This document shows, piece after piece, positions 36,103 through 43,808 of a DNA stretch of 54,257 bases; within the stretch, counting starts at the first letter, position 1; each line of letters begins with the position of its first letter. The notes under the pieces are model-generated. The model searched no databases. It was not told where the DNA came from and worked only from the letters and a program-made list of their open reading frames with translations. Made by a program: the position numbers and the translations under genes. The stretch is taken from contig JAUHYI010000023.1 in the NCBI GenBank assembly GCA_030426385.1, positions 1-54,257 on the forward strand, in the 5' to 3' direction. Origin of the DNA: Phycisphaerae bacterium. Lineage in GTDB: Bacteria > Planctomycetota > Phycisphaerae > Phycisphaerales > Phycisphaeraceae.

Positions 36103-37437
36103 ATGACCAGGCCCATGCCCCACGTGTTGATGTTGACCCATCGTTTGCCTTTTCCACCTGACCGTGGCGACCGCATTCGCAAATATCACATGCTCTTGGA
36201 ATTGTCCCGGCACTATCACGTCTCACTCGCCTGCATCGACGATGAACCCACCACCGATCAAACCCCGCAACAGCTCGAGGTCCTGCGCTCTTTGACCCAT
36301 CGCCTGGCTGTTCGCAAAATCAATCCGCACTTCAGTAAGCTACGCGCCGCTGCCGCTTTGGCCACCGGGCAACCCATGACGCCTCACTATGCCTATCGCA
36401 GCGACCTGGCAAACACCATTCAACATTGGCATCAGATCGAGCCGTTCACAGCGGTCCTCACCGTCTGTTCCAGCATGGTCCGTTACAGTCGCCAACTCAA
36501 CCGCCAGTCCATTCTCGACAAGCCAGGCCCGCGCCAGATTTTCGATCTCATGGATGTCGACAGTCGCAAATGGGCTGCCTATGCCGAGCAGTCGCGCTTC
36601 CCGATGAATCGCATCTACAGCGCGGAGTCCGCACGACTGGCCCACGTCGAACGCGGTGAACTTGATCACTTTGATCACGTCACTCTCGTCAGTGAGGCAG
36701 AAGCCGAAACCTACACCCAACACATCGGCGAACATCCCGGCACGCGCGTGATACGCCAAGGCGTTGACCTCGATTTTTTCCGGCCCATGCCCGATGCCGC
36801 CAACCATCAAATCGTCTTCGTCGGCGTGCTCGATTACAAACCCAACATCGATGCGGTGACATGGTTTGCTCATCATGTCATGCCCGGCCTACGTGACAAA
36901 TTGCCCCGCGCCCATTTCCGCATCGTCGGACGATCACCCACACCCCAGGTGCGCCAGCTCACCAAACACGCGGGCGTTGAGGTGGTGGGATCCGTGCCTG
37001 ATGTTCGGCCGTTTCTCGCCGAGGCCAGCGTTGTCGTGGCTCCGCTGCAAATCGCACGCGGTGTGCAAACGAAAATCATTGAGGCCATGGCGTGCGCGCG
37101 TGTGGCGGTCTGTTCGCCCGGCGCAGCACAAGGCATTGCTGACCCACAACATCGTTTGGCGAAAGCGGACCGCGACCTGCTGATTGCCGACCAACCCAAG
37201 CAATGGATCGATACCCTGCAACGCGTGCTCACCGACGACCCCATGCGCCAGGCAATCGCCCAGTCCGCAGCCAAATGTGCCGAACAACGTTTCGGCTGGG
37301 AACAATCCCTGGCCTCACTGCCGCGCCTCATGATGGGAACACCTACCCCCAACATGCTGCAACTAACACGCCCGTCTTTCCCCGCGGGCACCACCAATCA
37401 TCTGGCTAACCTGACCGTCCGCCCGGATGCCGCGTGA
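36103..37437 (+). CDS. Sugar transferase of the PEP-CTERM/EpsH-associated type
   Basis: Start ATG 36103 or 36115 (MPHVLMLTHRLPFPPDRGDR). The N-terminal motif LTHRLPFPPDRGDRIRKYHM and the segments RQIFDLMDVDSRKWAAYAEQ, FVGVLDYKPNIDAVTWF and VAPLQIARGVQTKIIEAMAC match my memory of the family named sugar transferase, PEP-CTERM/EpsH1 system associated. Such enzymes build exopolysaccharide in organisms with exosortase sorting. The window also has a PEP-CTERM protein at 9760. Length of about 445 residues includes a C-terminal tail of 35 residues beyond the fold. No exosortase gene is in view. Confidence 0.85.
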   Translation: MTRPMPHVLMLTHRLPFPPDRGDRIRKYHMLLELSRHYHVSLACIDDEPTTDQTPQQLEVLRSLTHRLAVRKINPHFSKLRAAAALATGQPMTPHYAYRSDLANTIQHWHQIEPFTAVLTVCSSMVRYSRQLNRQSILDKPGPRQIFDLMDVDSRKWAAYAEQSRFPMNRIYSAESARLAHVERGELDHFDHVTLVSEAEAETYTQHIGEHPGTRVIRQGVDLDFFRPMPDAANHQIVFVGVLDYKPNIDAVTWFAHHVMPGLRDKLPRAHFRIVGRSPTPQVRQLTKHAGVEVVGSVPDVRPFLAEASVVVAPLQIARGVQTKIIEAMACARVAVCSPGAAQGIADPQHRLAKADRDLLIADQPKQWIDTLQRVLTDDPMRQAIAQSAAKCAEQRFGWEQSLASLPRLMMGTPTPNMLQLTRPSFPAGTTNHLANLTVRPDAA

Positions 37438-37471
37438 TCACATGCGTGCGACTTGACGGGCATGCGTTTTC

Positions 37472-37508
37472 TCTTCACACAAACCCCCGGTATTCACCGG
37501 GGGCTAGC
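37472..37508. repeat. Palindromic intergenic repeat R2, copy 3
   Basis: Core CCCCCGGTATTCACCGGGGG at 37484-37503 with CTTCACACAAA before and GCTAG after. It lies immediately beside an R1 copy. Confidence 0.8.
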
Positions 37509-37512
37509 ACAC

Positions 37513-37605
37513 CTCAATCACACGTTTAGCGGGCGACGCGCAGCGTCCCGTCTTTCGTCTTTCGCCATGGGCCACGGGCGGCTGCGCGGCTCCCGCTTAA
37601 CATGA
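37513..37605 (+). repeat. Dispersed inverted-repeat element R1, copy C
   Basis: Left end CGTTTAGCGGGCGACGCGCA, then GCGTCCC, two 7-bp units GTCTTTC (37550-37563), GCCATGGGCCACGGGCGGCT and the right end GGCTCCCGCTTAACATG. Same order as copy A. Confidence 0.75.
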
Positions 37606-37713
37606 AGTTGGAACGCGCCAGCACGAATCAGCGCATGTGGGGTTATTGCAATTCGTATGACACCAACATCATCACAATGCCACGCGACGCCCCTCGCCAG
37701 AAATCCCGTTCCA

Positions 37714-38247
37714 TCATGCTTTGGCTTCACGTCGCCATGTCACGCGGGGCGCGTCACCCCATAACATTTCCAGATCATAGTGTCCGCGAGTCGCCGCTTC
37801 GAACAGGTGGACCACCACATCCACAAAATCCAAAACCAACCACGTCGTGGGCTGTTCGCCTTCACCGTCCAGTTCGCGACCATAGCGGGCCAACTCAACC
37901 TGCGACGCAAGCTTTTCAATATCATCACCCACACCGCGAATCTGTCGAGCGCTGGTGCCCGTTCCTATGATCAGGTAGTCGGTCAGATCGCTAAGCCCGC
38001 GTACATCCAACACCATCACATCCTGGCAATGTAGATCATTGGCCAACCGCGCGGCGTCGATGGCAAATTCCCGGTTGCGCGTTTCCACACGTTCTTGTGA
38101 GCGATCTGGTTTATGAGTCGGGCGTGGCGTCACACCTTCTGTCGATTGTTCGGTTGACGTGGCACCGGACCAACCCAATGTTTTTACTGACTCGGTGACG
38201 TCCGTCACATTCGTTGACGCTGATGATGTCGATGGAATATCTGTCAT
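37714..38247 (-). CDS. rsfS: Ribosome silencing factor
   Basis: Start ATG 38247 (MTDIPSTSSA). Residues 60-165 match RsfS/Iojap: DAARLANDLHCQDVMVLDVR then GLSDLTDYLIIGTGTSARQI and TTWLVLDFVDVVVHLFEAAT, YDLEMLWGDAP. The factor binds ribosomal protein uL14 on the large subunit and blocks subunit joining when growth slows. The usual length is about 105-120 residues; here an extra polar N-terminal extension of about 55 residues (TSTEQSTEGVTPRPTHKPDR region) and a short basic C-terminal tail are present. The gene for bS21 lies 730 bp upstream on the same strand. Confidence 0.93.
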   Translation of the reverse strand: MTDIPSTSSASTNVTDVTESVKTLGWSGATSTEQSTEGVTPRPTHKPDRSQERVETRNREFAIDAARLANDLHCQDVMVLDVRGLSDLTDYLIIGTGTSARQIRGVGDDIEKLASQVELARYGRELDGEGEQPTTWLVLDFVDVVVHLFEAATRGHYDLEMLWGDAPRVTWRREAKA

Positions 38248-38974
38248 ACAAATTCTTTTCCAAAAAATACAGGGTGTGTGCAAGACTGTGAATACAGGCG
38301 TGACCCTGCCTGCTTAGATGAACCCGGAATCCAAAACGATCCTCCGCAAGCCCCCCCCCCCACTTTCCCCCCCCACTTATTCCCTCACTTATTTGAATCA
38401 CCTCACGTCGTCGCGAATGGCTGAGGCAATGTCTGTGGCGAGGAACCACGTATTATACCTTCTACAACAAACCATGCGTTAAAATAGGTTGTAATTCCTC
38501 GCATTTACTGACGTATTTCCAATCCCATTAAAAATTCGCGATACCCATTCCGCTTAAAACTCGCGCCGTAGCCGTCGCCCTTGGGCGGCGCGAGTGTCGT
38601 GGGTTTGCTCACGGTGACGCGCCGCCCAAGGGCGGCGGCTAACGGGGGTATCACACGCTGGAAATATAGGGAAGCTTTGTCAAACCAACTAAACTTACGA
38701 ACAAACCCCCGGTATTCACCGGGGGCTAGTACGAATCAAAAGCAACTCATCAAACATGCGACATAAAACAAAACCCACAACGCCATGTTGTGGGTTTTGG
38801 TGATTTTAAAATTTATACTTTTCTAACCGCTTGACTATTGGCCAAGCCCGCACAGACATTGCCGATTGAATGACAACACTCCGCGCTATCTATACCATGC
38901 ACGTGGCACGTGCAACCCCCAACACGTATCTTCAAAAGTGCAGCTCCCCCAGTCACAGCGAATTAACCTGTCGA
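38248..38974. repeat. Repeat-rich gap between rsfS and rpsU
   Basis: 38351-38374 is a C-run copy of the microelement (C11-ACTTT-C8). 38522-38562 has two R2 flank motifs (CCCATTAAAAATTCGCG and CGCTTAAAACTCGCG). An inverted R3 pair lies at 38571-38590 and 38621-38640. R2 core copy 4 is at 38706-38725. A terminator hairpin follows at 38770. No gene seen. Confidence 0.75.
38770..38798 (-). terminator. Rho-independent terminator of rpsU
   Basis: 12-bp perfect stem AAAACCCACAAC / GTTGTGGGTTTT with 5-base loop, followed on the minus strand by a T-rich run (TTTTGTTTT). About 175 bp after the rpsU stop. Confidence 0.75.
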
Positions 38975-39229
38975 TTAACCGCGTCGCGTTTTCGGCTTCG
39001 GACGTGTACCGCCCGGTGCTGGTGCATTGGCGGCATTGCCTGGCACCATTGTCATCGTCGCACGCTTCACAACTTTGCGCATCGCTCGACGTCGTTTTTC
39101 ACTTGGCTTTTCGAAATAGGCGCGACGTTTGATGTCCTTCGTCAAACCTTCTTTTTCACACATCTTCTTGAACCGACGCATCATCTGCTCGGCCGACTCA
39201 CCACTTCGTGCTTTGATTCGAATCGCCAT
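38975..39229 (-). CDS. rpsU: 30S ribosomal protein bS21
   Basis: 84 residues beginning MAIRIKARSGESAEQMMRRF. The segment FKKMCEKEGLTKDIKRRAYF then EKPSEKRRRAMRKVVKRA is typical of bS21, the small-subunit protein near the anti-Shine-Dalgarno end of 16S rRNA. The C-terminal tail (MVPGNAANAPAPGGTRPKPK) is longer than in E. coli. It appears monocistronic with its own terminator. Confidence 0.95.
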   Translation of the reverse strand: MAIRIKARSGESAEQMMRRFKKMCEKEGLTKDIKRRAYFEKPSEKRRRAMRKVVKRATMTMVPGNAANAPAPGGTRPKPKTRRG

Positions 39230-39402
39230 AGGTATCTAATCCAAAAATGTAGGTCTCTTTTCTCAATTGCGAGCCATACATTATGGCAAAATTCCCCAAC
39301 CACCGCAAATCCCCCCCACACGCCCCCCTCCCCACTTTCCACTTGCCTCCTGCGCTATTGGCCTTGGGTGACAAGCATCTCAAGGCCCACCGCCTGCTCA
39401 CC

Positions 39403-40179
39403 TTATTTCAAACCCATCTCATGCATATTTTCCAAGCTGATCCGCAAACTGTCGTACGGATCAAGCTCGCCGCTATCCCGCTCCACCAGATACCACCGCA
39501 CGCCCGCGGCCTTGCATGACTCTAAAATGCTATCCCAACTAAGGTTACCGCTGCCAACCTCGCACATCATCTGTTCACGCTTGCTCGAAATCGCCATATC
39601 CTTGAAATGCACACACGGCAGCATATCCTCGCCTGCGGCTGCGATTTGCTTGATCCATTGCGTCGGCTCGCCGCCGGCATGGGCGACCCAATACATGTCC
39701 AACTCAAACCACGCAGATCCCGCCAATTTTTCGCACAAAATATCGATCGCCCGTTGGCCGTTGTCCAAACGAGCCCATTCATGGCTGTGGTTGTGATAGC
39801 CCACATGCAGGCCGCGTTTTTTCAATTCGCCGGCCAATTGGGCAAACTCGGCCGCAAACTTGATCCAATCCGCTGACAGCGAATCGGCCGATTGGAAACT
39901 TCCCAGTGCGGTGTAGCTGCACTTCATCATCTGATGCTCTTCCACCACTTTGTCAATATCACGCAACTGATCCATCGATCGATGCGTCGCGGCAATCTCC
40001 AGTCCTTCGCCGTCACAGATCTTGACCAGCTCTTCGGTGGTCACTTCCGCACCAAACGCAGACGCCTGGATCGCGTCGTACCCCATTTTTTTTACCTTCG
40101 CACACGCCTCTGCCGCGCCCGAAACCGTCTTGGTGTGTTCGTGCAACGTATACATCTGGGCACCGATTTGGGTCGACAT
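39403..40179 (-). CDS. Sugar phosphate isomerase/epimerase family TIM-barrel protein
   Basis: 258 residues, full length for the AP endonuclease-2/xylose isomerase-like TIM-barrel family. Metal-site residues expected in this fold can be seen at GYHNHSHEW (His, Glu), WFELDMYWVAHAG (Glu, Asp), CVHFKDMA (His, Asp) and WYLVERD (Glu). The substrate is unknown; relatives isomerise or epimerise sugars and inositols. The 24 bp before rpsU-side DNA (39304-39350) is C-rich microelement DNA. No adjoining pathway gene. Confidence 0.87.
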   Translation of the reverse strand: MSTQIGAQMYTLHEHTKTVSGAAEACAKVKKMGYDAIQASAFGAEVTTEELVKICDGEGLEIAATHRSMDQLRDIDKVVEEHQMMKCSYTALGSFQSADSLSADWIKFAAEFAQLAGELKKRGLHVGYHNHSHEWARLDNGQRAIDILCEKLAGSAWFELDMYWVAHAGGEPTQWIKQIAAAGEDMLPCVHFKDMAISSKREQMMCEVGSGNLSWDSILESCKAAGVRWYLVERDSGELDPYDSLRISLENMHEMGLK

Positions 40180-40347
40180 CGTTTATCTACTCCGTAGGAA
40201 TCAGGGGAAATCAGGGGGAATTCGGATCAGGGCAAACAGGACGATCTCGGCCTGTGCACGCAATTCGCCAGTTTAGCCGAATTTGTGCCACCTAACATCA
40301 TCTCGTTTTTATACGCACGCCGACCGTGCCACCCCAGTAGTTACGGG

Positions 40348-40353
40348 TATAAT
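40348..40353 (+). promoter_or_regulatory. Candidate -10 box (TATAAT)
   Basis: An exact TATAAT lies 29 bp before ATG 40382. No good -35 partner is seen at 16-18 bp, so this is tentative. Confidence 0.3.
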
Positions 40354-40381
40354 AGTAGGATTTAAGTTCCGGAAAATGATC

Positions 40382-41413
40382 ATGACACAAAATACGCCGC
40401 CGCCCACTCTCCCCGACACGATGCACGCCATCGCCGCCACCGCGCACGGCCCGGCGGAGGTGCTCGCTCCGTGTGAATTGCCCGTACCCACGCCCGGACC
40501 CCACGACCTGCTCGTCCGGGTTCACGCCACATCCATCAATCCCGTCGATCTAAAAATCCGACAGGAGGGCTTGGGCTTTCCCGCTACATTCCCCCTCGTC
40601 CTTGGCTACGACGTCAGCGGCACCGTGGCCGCCATCGGCACATCCGTCTCTCATTTCAACGTCGGCGACGCGGTCTTTGCATCACCCGCACTCCACCACG
40701 CCGGCGCGAATGCCGAATACGTCCTGGTCGATCATCGCACCGCTGCGGCCAAGCCCACATCACTCACTCATAATCAGGCGGCGGCACTTCCGCTGGTCAC
40801 CGTCACCGCGTGGGAAGCGCTCCATCAACACGCTCGCATCGAACCCGAACAGACCGTGCTCGTCATCGGCGGTGCAGGCGGCGTCGGACACATCGCCATA
40901 CAGATCGCCAAAGCGCATGGCTGCCACGTCATCGCCACTGCGGGCCGACCTGAATCCATCGAACTCGCCACGGCCTGTGGTGCTGATCACGTCATCGATT
41001 ACAACAACCAGTCCGTTCCCGAACAGGTCGCCCAACTCACCGATCAACAAAACTGCTCGGTCGTTTTCGACACCGTCGGCGGGGCACAATTCAACATTGC
41101 CCTCCAATGCCTCGCTCCCTTTGGCCGACTCGTGGAAATCTTACCCCCACCACCCGACGCGGCATGGAACGAGCTGTTCATGCGCTCCGCTTCGCTGCAC
41201 CTCGAGTTCATGGGGGCCACCACCATACTCAATACCAATCTCGAATCTGTCAGTGAAATCCTCACCGCAGCCACCCGCCTGATCGATGCAGGCCAACTCA
41301 AGCCTCATGTGAGCACCACCCACGACTTCAACCCCGACGCACTCCGCGATGCACACAACCAACACGCCACCGGCAGAACCCTCGGCAAACGCACCATCAA
41401 ACTTCTCGACTAG
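40382..41413 (+). CDS. NADPH:quinone reductase-like medium-chain oxidoreductase
   Basis: Start ATG 40382 has GGAA 8 nt upstream; ATG 40376 is too close to it. The protein (343 residues) has the GroES-like N domain (VLAPCELPVPTPGPHDLLVR then INPVDLKIRQEG, VLGYDVSGTVAAIG) and a Rossmann domain with VLVIGGAGGVGHIAIQIAK. No zinc-binding Cys cluster is present, so it is of the zeta-crystallin/quinone reductase branch, using NADPH. Substrate unknown. A strong palindrome follows its stop, and murB is convergent with it. Confidence 0.9.
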   Translation: MTQNTPPPTLPDTMHAIAATAHGPAEVLAPCELPVPTPGPHDLLVRVHATSINPVDLKIRQEGLGFPATFPLVLGYDVSGTVAAIGTSVSHFNVGDAVFASPALHHAGANAEYVLVDHRTAAAKPTSLTHNQAAALPLVTVTAWEALHQHARIEPEQTVLVIGGAGGVGHIAIQIAKAHGCHVIATAGRPESIELATACGADHVIDYNNQSVPEQVAQLTDQQNCSVVFDTVGGAQFNIALQCLAPFGRLVEILPPPPDAAWNELFMRSASLHLEFMGATTILNTNLESVSEILTAATRLIDAGQLKPHVSTTHDFNPDALRDAHNQHATGRTLGKRTIKLLD

Positions 41414-41446
41414 AACAACTGGCAAAAACAATCTCCGTGGCCCACA

Positions 41447-41472
41447 GGCGTGTGGACTTAAGTCCACATGCC
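41447..41472. terminator. Palindrome between convergent genes, possible two-way terminator
   Basis: TGTGGACTTAAGTCCACA (41451-41468) is perfectly palindromic and extends to GGC..GCC with one mismatch. There is no spacer loop and no long T run, so termination is uncertain; it may be another dispersed palindrome. Confidence 0.45.
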
Positions 41473-41532
41473 AAACCACCAAAAACGTGATGATTTATCA
41501 CGCCAGTTCCTCTAATCCCACATGCATTTCCC

Positions 41533-42660
41533 CTACGGCCACACCACCACTTCGCGTTCCAGCGCGATCCCGGTCTTGGCTAACACCGTTTCTTGCACAT
41601 GGGTCATCACGGCCAACACGTCGCTGGCCTTACAACCCGGATGCGTGTAAATGAAATTCGCATGTAATTTCGAAACCTCCGCACCGCCCACGCGATAACC
41701 CTTGAGTCCTGCCTCATCAATTAATTTACCCGCAGGCATCGCCCCACTGGCCCCGGCGCGACCGTCATCGTCTTCGCCATCGCCCTCTTCCTCTCGATCA
41801 TCAGTACGCTCAGCACCCCCAGCCTCAGCGCCCTTTACCGTGGTCATACTTTGCCCGGGATTCTTAAACGCACACCCCGCGGAATTTTCGCCCATCGGCT
41901 GCGAGTTCTTTTTATACATAAACACTTCACGCACTCGCTTCATCAGCGCGTCCGCATCATCCGGGTACAACTCGAACTCCACCGACAGGATATACCGTGC
42001 CACGATATTCGTATGCCGATACGAAAACACCAGGTCGTCTCGATCGCGGTAATACACATGCCCGCGATCGTCCATCACCTGCACCCGCTTGACCGCAGTG
42101 CCAATCTCACCAAACGCGCCGCCCGCGTTCATACGCACCGCACCACCCACCGATGCGGGGATACCGGCCATGTGTTGCAATCCTTCCAACCCACGCTTGG
42201 CTGTCTCCAACACCAACTTCATCAAATCAAAACCCGCCCCCACCATCACTCCACCCCCCACATTTCCTCCGCCTCCTCCACCTTCACTCCGCTTGCCTAA
42301 CCCCTCTGGGTCTTCCCCCGCTTGCGGCTTAGCGCCCACCCCCCCCACCGGTTCCCCATCCCCAAAATCCACGCGCTTAAAAAACGCTTCGTCCAACTTA
42401 ATCACGATCCCCTTTTCCACCGGCACGCCTTCATCGCTCACCAACAAATTCGCACCACTGCCCAGCACATACACCCGCACGCCTGCCTCATGACATCGCG
42501 AAGCCAACGCTGACAATTGCTGCACGCTCGACGGATGGGCCACCACCCCCGCTTTTCCACCCACGCCATACCACGTCAATCCCGCCAACGGGACATCAAC
42601 CTCATACCGCACATGTAAATCACTCAGTAAATCCATCGCAACATTCTCACCCGCACGCAT
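41533..42660 (-). CDS. murB: UDP-N-acetylenolpyruvoylglucosamine reductase
   Basis: Reduces UDP-GlcNAc-enolpyruvate to UDP-MurNAc with FAD and NADPH for peptidoglycan. Recognisable parts are GLTWYGVGGKAGVVAHPSSV, VLGSGANLLVSDEG, GLEGLQHMAGIPASVGGAVR then MNAGGAFGEIG, FSYRHTN, GCAFKNPG and PAGKLIDEAGLKGYRVGGAE then VSKLHANFIYT. The start is ATG 42660 or 42636 (GGTGAG ahead of the latter). Two inserts are unusual: residues of about 97-140 (Gly/Glu-rich, ending GGGGGGNVGGGVM) and about 270-305 (acidic, EEEGDGEDDDGRAG). The first is encoded by G-rich microelement DNA. Located 12 bp after purC, so probably one operon. Confidence 0.94.
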   Translation of the reverse strand: MRAGENVAMDLLSDLHVRYEVDVPLAGLTWYGVGGKAGVVAHPSSVQQLSALASRCHEAGVRVYVLGSGANLLVSDEGVPVEKGIVIKLDEAFFKRVDFGDGEPVGGVGAKPQAGEDPEGLGKRSEGGGGGGNVGGGVMVGAGFDLMKLVLETAKRGLEGLQHMAGIPASVGGAVRMNAGGAFGEIGTAVKRVQVMDDRGHVYYRDRDDLVFSYRHTNIVARYILSVEFELYPDDADALMKRVREVFMYKKNSQPMGENSAGCAFKNPGQSMTTVKGAEAGGAERTDDREEEGDGEDDDGRAGASGAMPAGKLIDEAGLKGYRVGGAEVSKLHANFIYTHPGCKASDVLAVMTHVQETVLAKTGIALEREVVVWP

Positions 42661-42672
42661 AACAGTTAACTT

Positions 42673-43656
42673 TTAACCGTCTTCACCCATCAACTTCGAC
42701 ATCGCTTCGCGATATTTGCCCAGCGTTCCGGCAATCACATCCTCCGGCAAACTCGGCCCGGGCGCGGTCTTGTTCCATTTCCCCTCGCTGACTAATCCTT
42801 CCAGATAGTTCCTTACAAACTGCTTGTCATAGCTATCCTGGTCCCGCCCTGCCTCGTAACGATCGGCAGGCCAAAACCGCGAACTGTCCGGGCTCAATAC
42901 CTCATCAATCAATATCACATCTCCCCCACCACCATTCCCCCCCACGTTTCCCCCTTCAATAGATACATCTAATGGTAGGCCGAATTCAAATTTTGTATCC
43001 GCAATGATGATTCCGCGTTCGAGCGCATAATCATGGGCCATCTGATAAATCGCCAGCGTTTTCTCACGCAATGTTTCCATCACATTCCGACCTGCGATTC
43101 CGCACGCTGTGTCAAAATCAATATTCTCATCATGCCCTTCCTCGGCCTTGGTCGCAGGCGTGAAAATCGGCTCGGGCAATTTCTCGCATTGACGTAAACC
43201 CGCAGGTAATTTCACCCCGCACACCGTTTGGCTCGCTTGATATTCCTTCCAACCGGAACCGGCCAAATACCCACGTGCCACGCATTCGATCGGGATCACA
43301 TTCGTCCGTCGACCGATCGTCACTCGACCGCGCAACGACTCATGCACCTCATCCGACACCCCGCCACCGGGCACCTTAAAATTCTCCGGCACATCCAACA
43401 CATGGTGCGCCATCGCATCGCCGAATTCGCGCTCGATCATCTCGAACCAGAACGCACTGATCTGATTCAGAATCACTCCTTTATTCGGCACGCCGTTTGG
43501 CATCACCACATCAAACGCACTGATCCGGTCCGTCGCCACAATCACCAGCGCCGGCACACCTCCCACTTCGGGGTAATCCATTTCGTACGTATCGCGCACT
43601 TTCCCTTGCCGTCTTCCCCCCAATGGCAACCGCGTTTCAATCAATGCTTCACTCAT
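42673..43656 (-). CDS. purC: Phosphoribosylaminoimidazole-succinocarboxamide synthase
   Basis: Adds aspartate to CAIR in purine synthesis. The N terminus MSEALIETRLPLGGRRQGKV begins the ATP-grasp-like fold; GKVRDTYEMD, TDRISAFDVVMPNGVPNKGV, IPIECVARGYLAGSGWKEYQ and IDFDTACGIAG match the longer, yeast-like SAICAR synthases of about 300 residues. ADTKFEFGLPLD and LIDEVLSPDSSRFWPADRYE are also conserved. Between these two, residues of about 233-245 (EGGNVGGNGGGGDV) are a Gly-rich insert from a G-rich microelement, at a place where homologues have a short turn. It is followed by murB at 12 bp. Confidence 0.96.
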   Translation of the reverse strand: MSEALIETRLPLGGRRQGKVRDTYEMDYPEVGGVPALVIVATDRISAFDVVMPNGVPNKGVILNQISAFWFEMIEREFGDAMAHHVLDVPENFKVPGGGVSDEVHESLRGRVTIGRRTNVIPIECVARGYLAGSGWKEYQASQTVCGVKLPAGLRQCEKLPEPIFTPATKAEEGHDENIDFDTACGIAGRNVMETLREKTLAIYQMAHDYALERGIIIADTKFEFGLPLDVSIEGGNVGGNGGGGDVILIDEVLSPDSSRFWPADRYEAGRDQDSYDKQFVRNYLEGLVSEGKWNKTAPGPSLPEDVIAGTLGKYREAMSKLMGEDG

Positions 43657-43676
43657 CCCACCAATTTAACATGACT

Positions 43677-43780
43677 CTCCCCACGCCACACAAACCGCCC
43701 CCCACATGCCCCCCCACACACACTCCCACCACGACCCCGTATGGACTCGGTATCTGTGTGGTTCTGTGGCTCTGTGGTTC
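43677..43780. repeat. C-rich microelement and 8-bp tandem array
   Basis: 43698-43716 has CCCCCCACATGCCCCCCC. 43757-43780 has three 8-bp units (TGTGGTTC, TGTGGCTC, TGTGGTTC). They lie in the short purC-xylB gap. Confidence 0.65.
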
Positions 43781-43808
43781 GAGCACTCCCGCTTCATCTC
43801 TGCACCCC

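Noticed and set aside
36046..36219. N-terminal extension of the minus-strand glycosyltransferase to 36219
   Set aside because: It would overlap the start of the divergent sugar transferase; ATG 36045 with AGG upstream is a better start.
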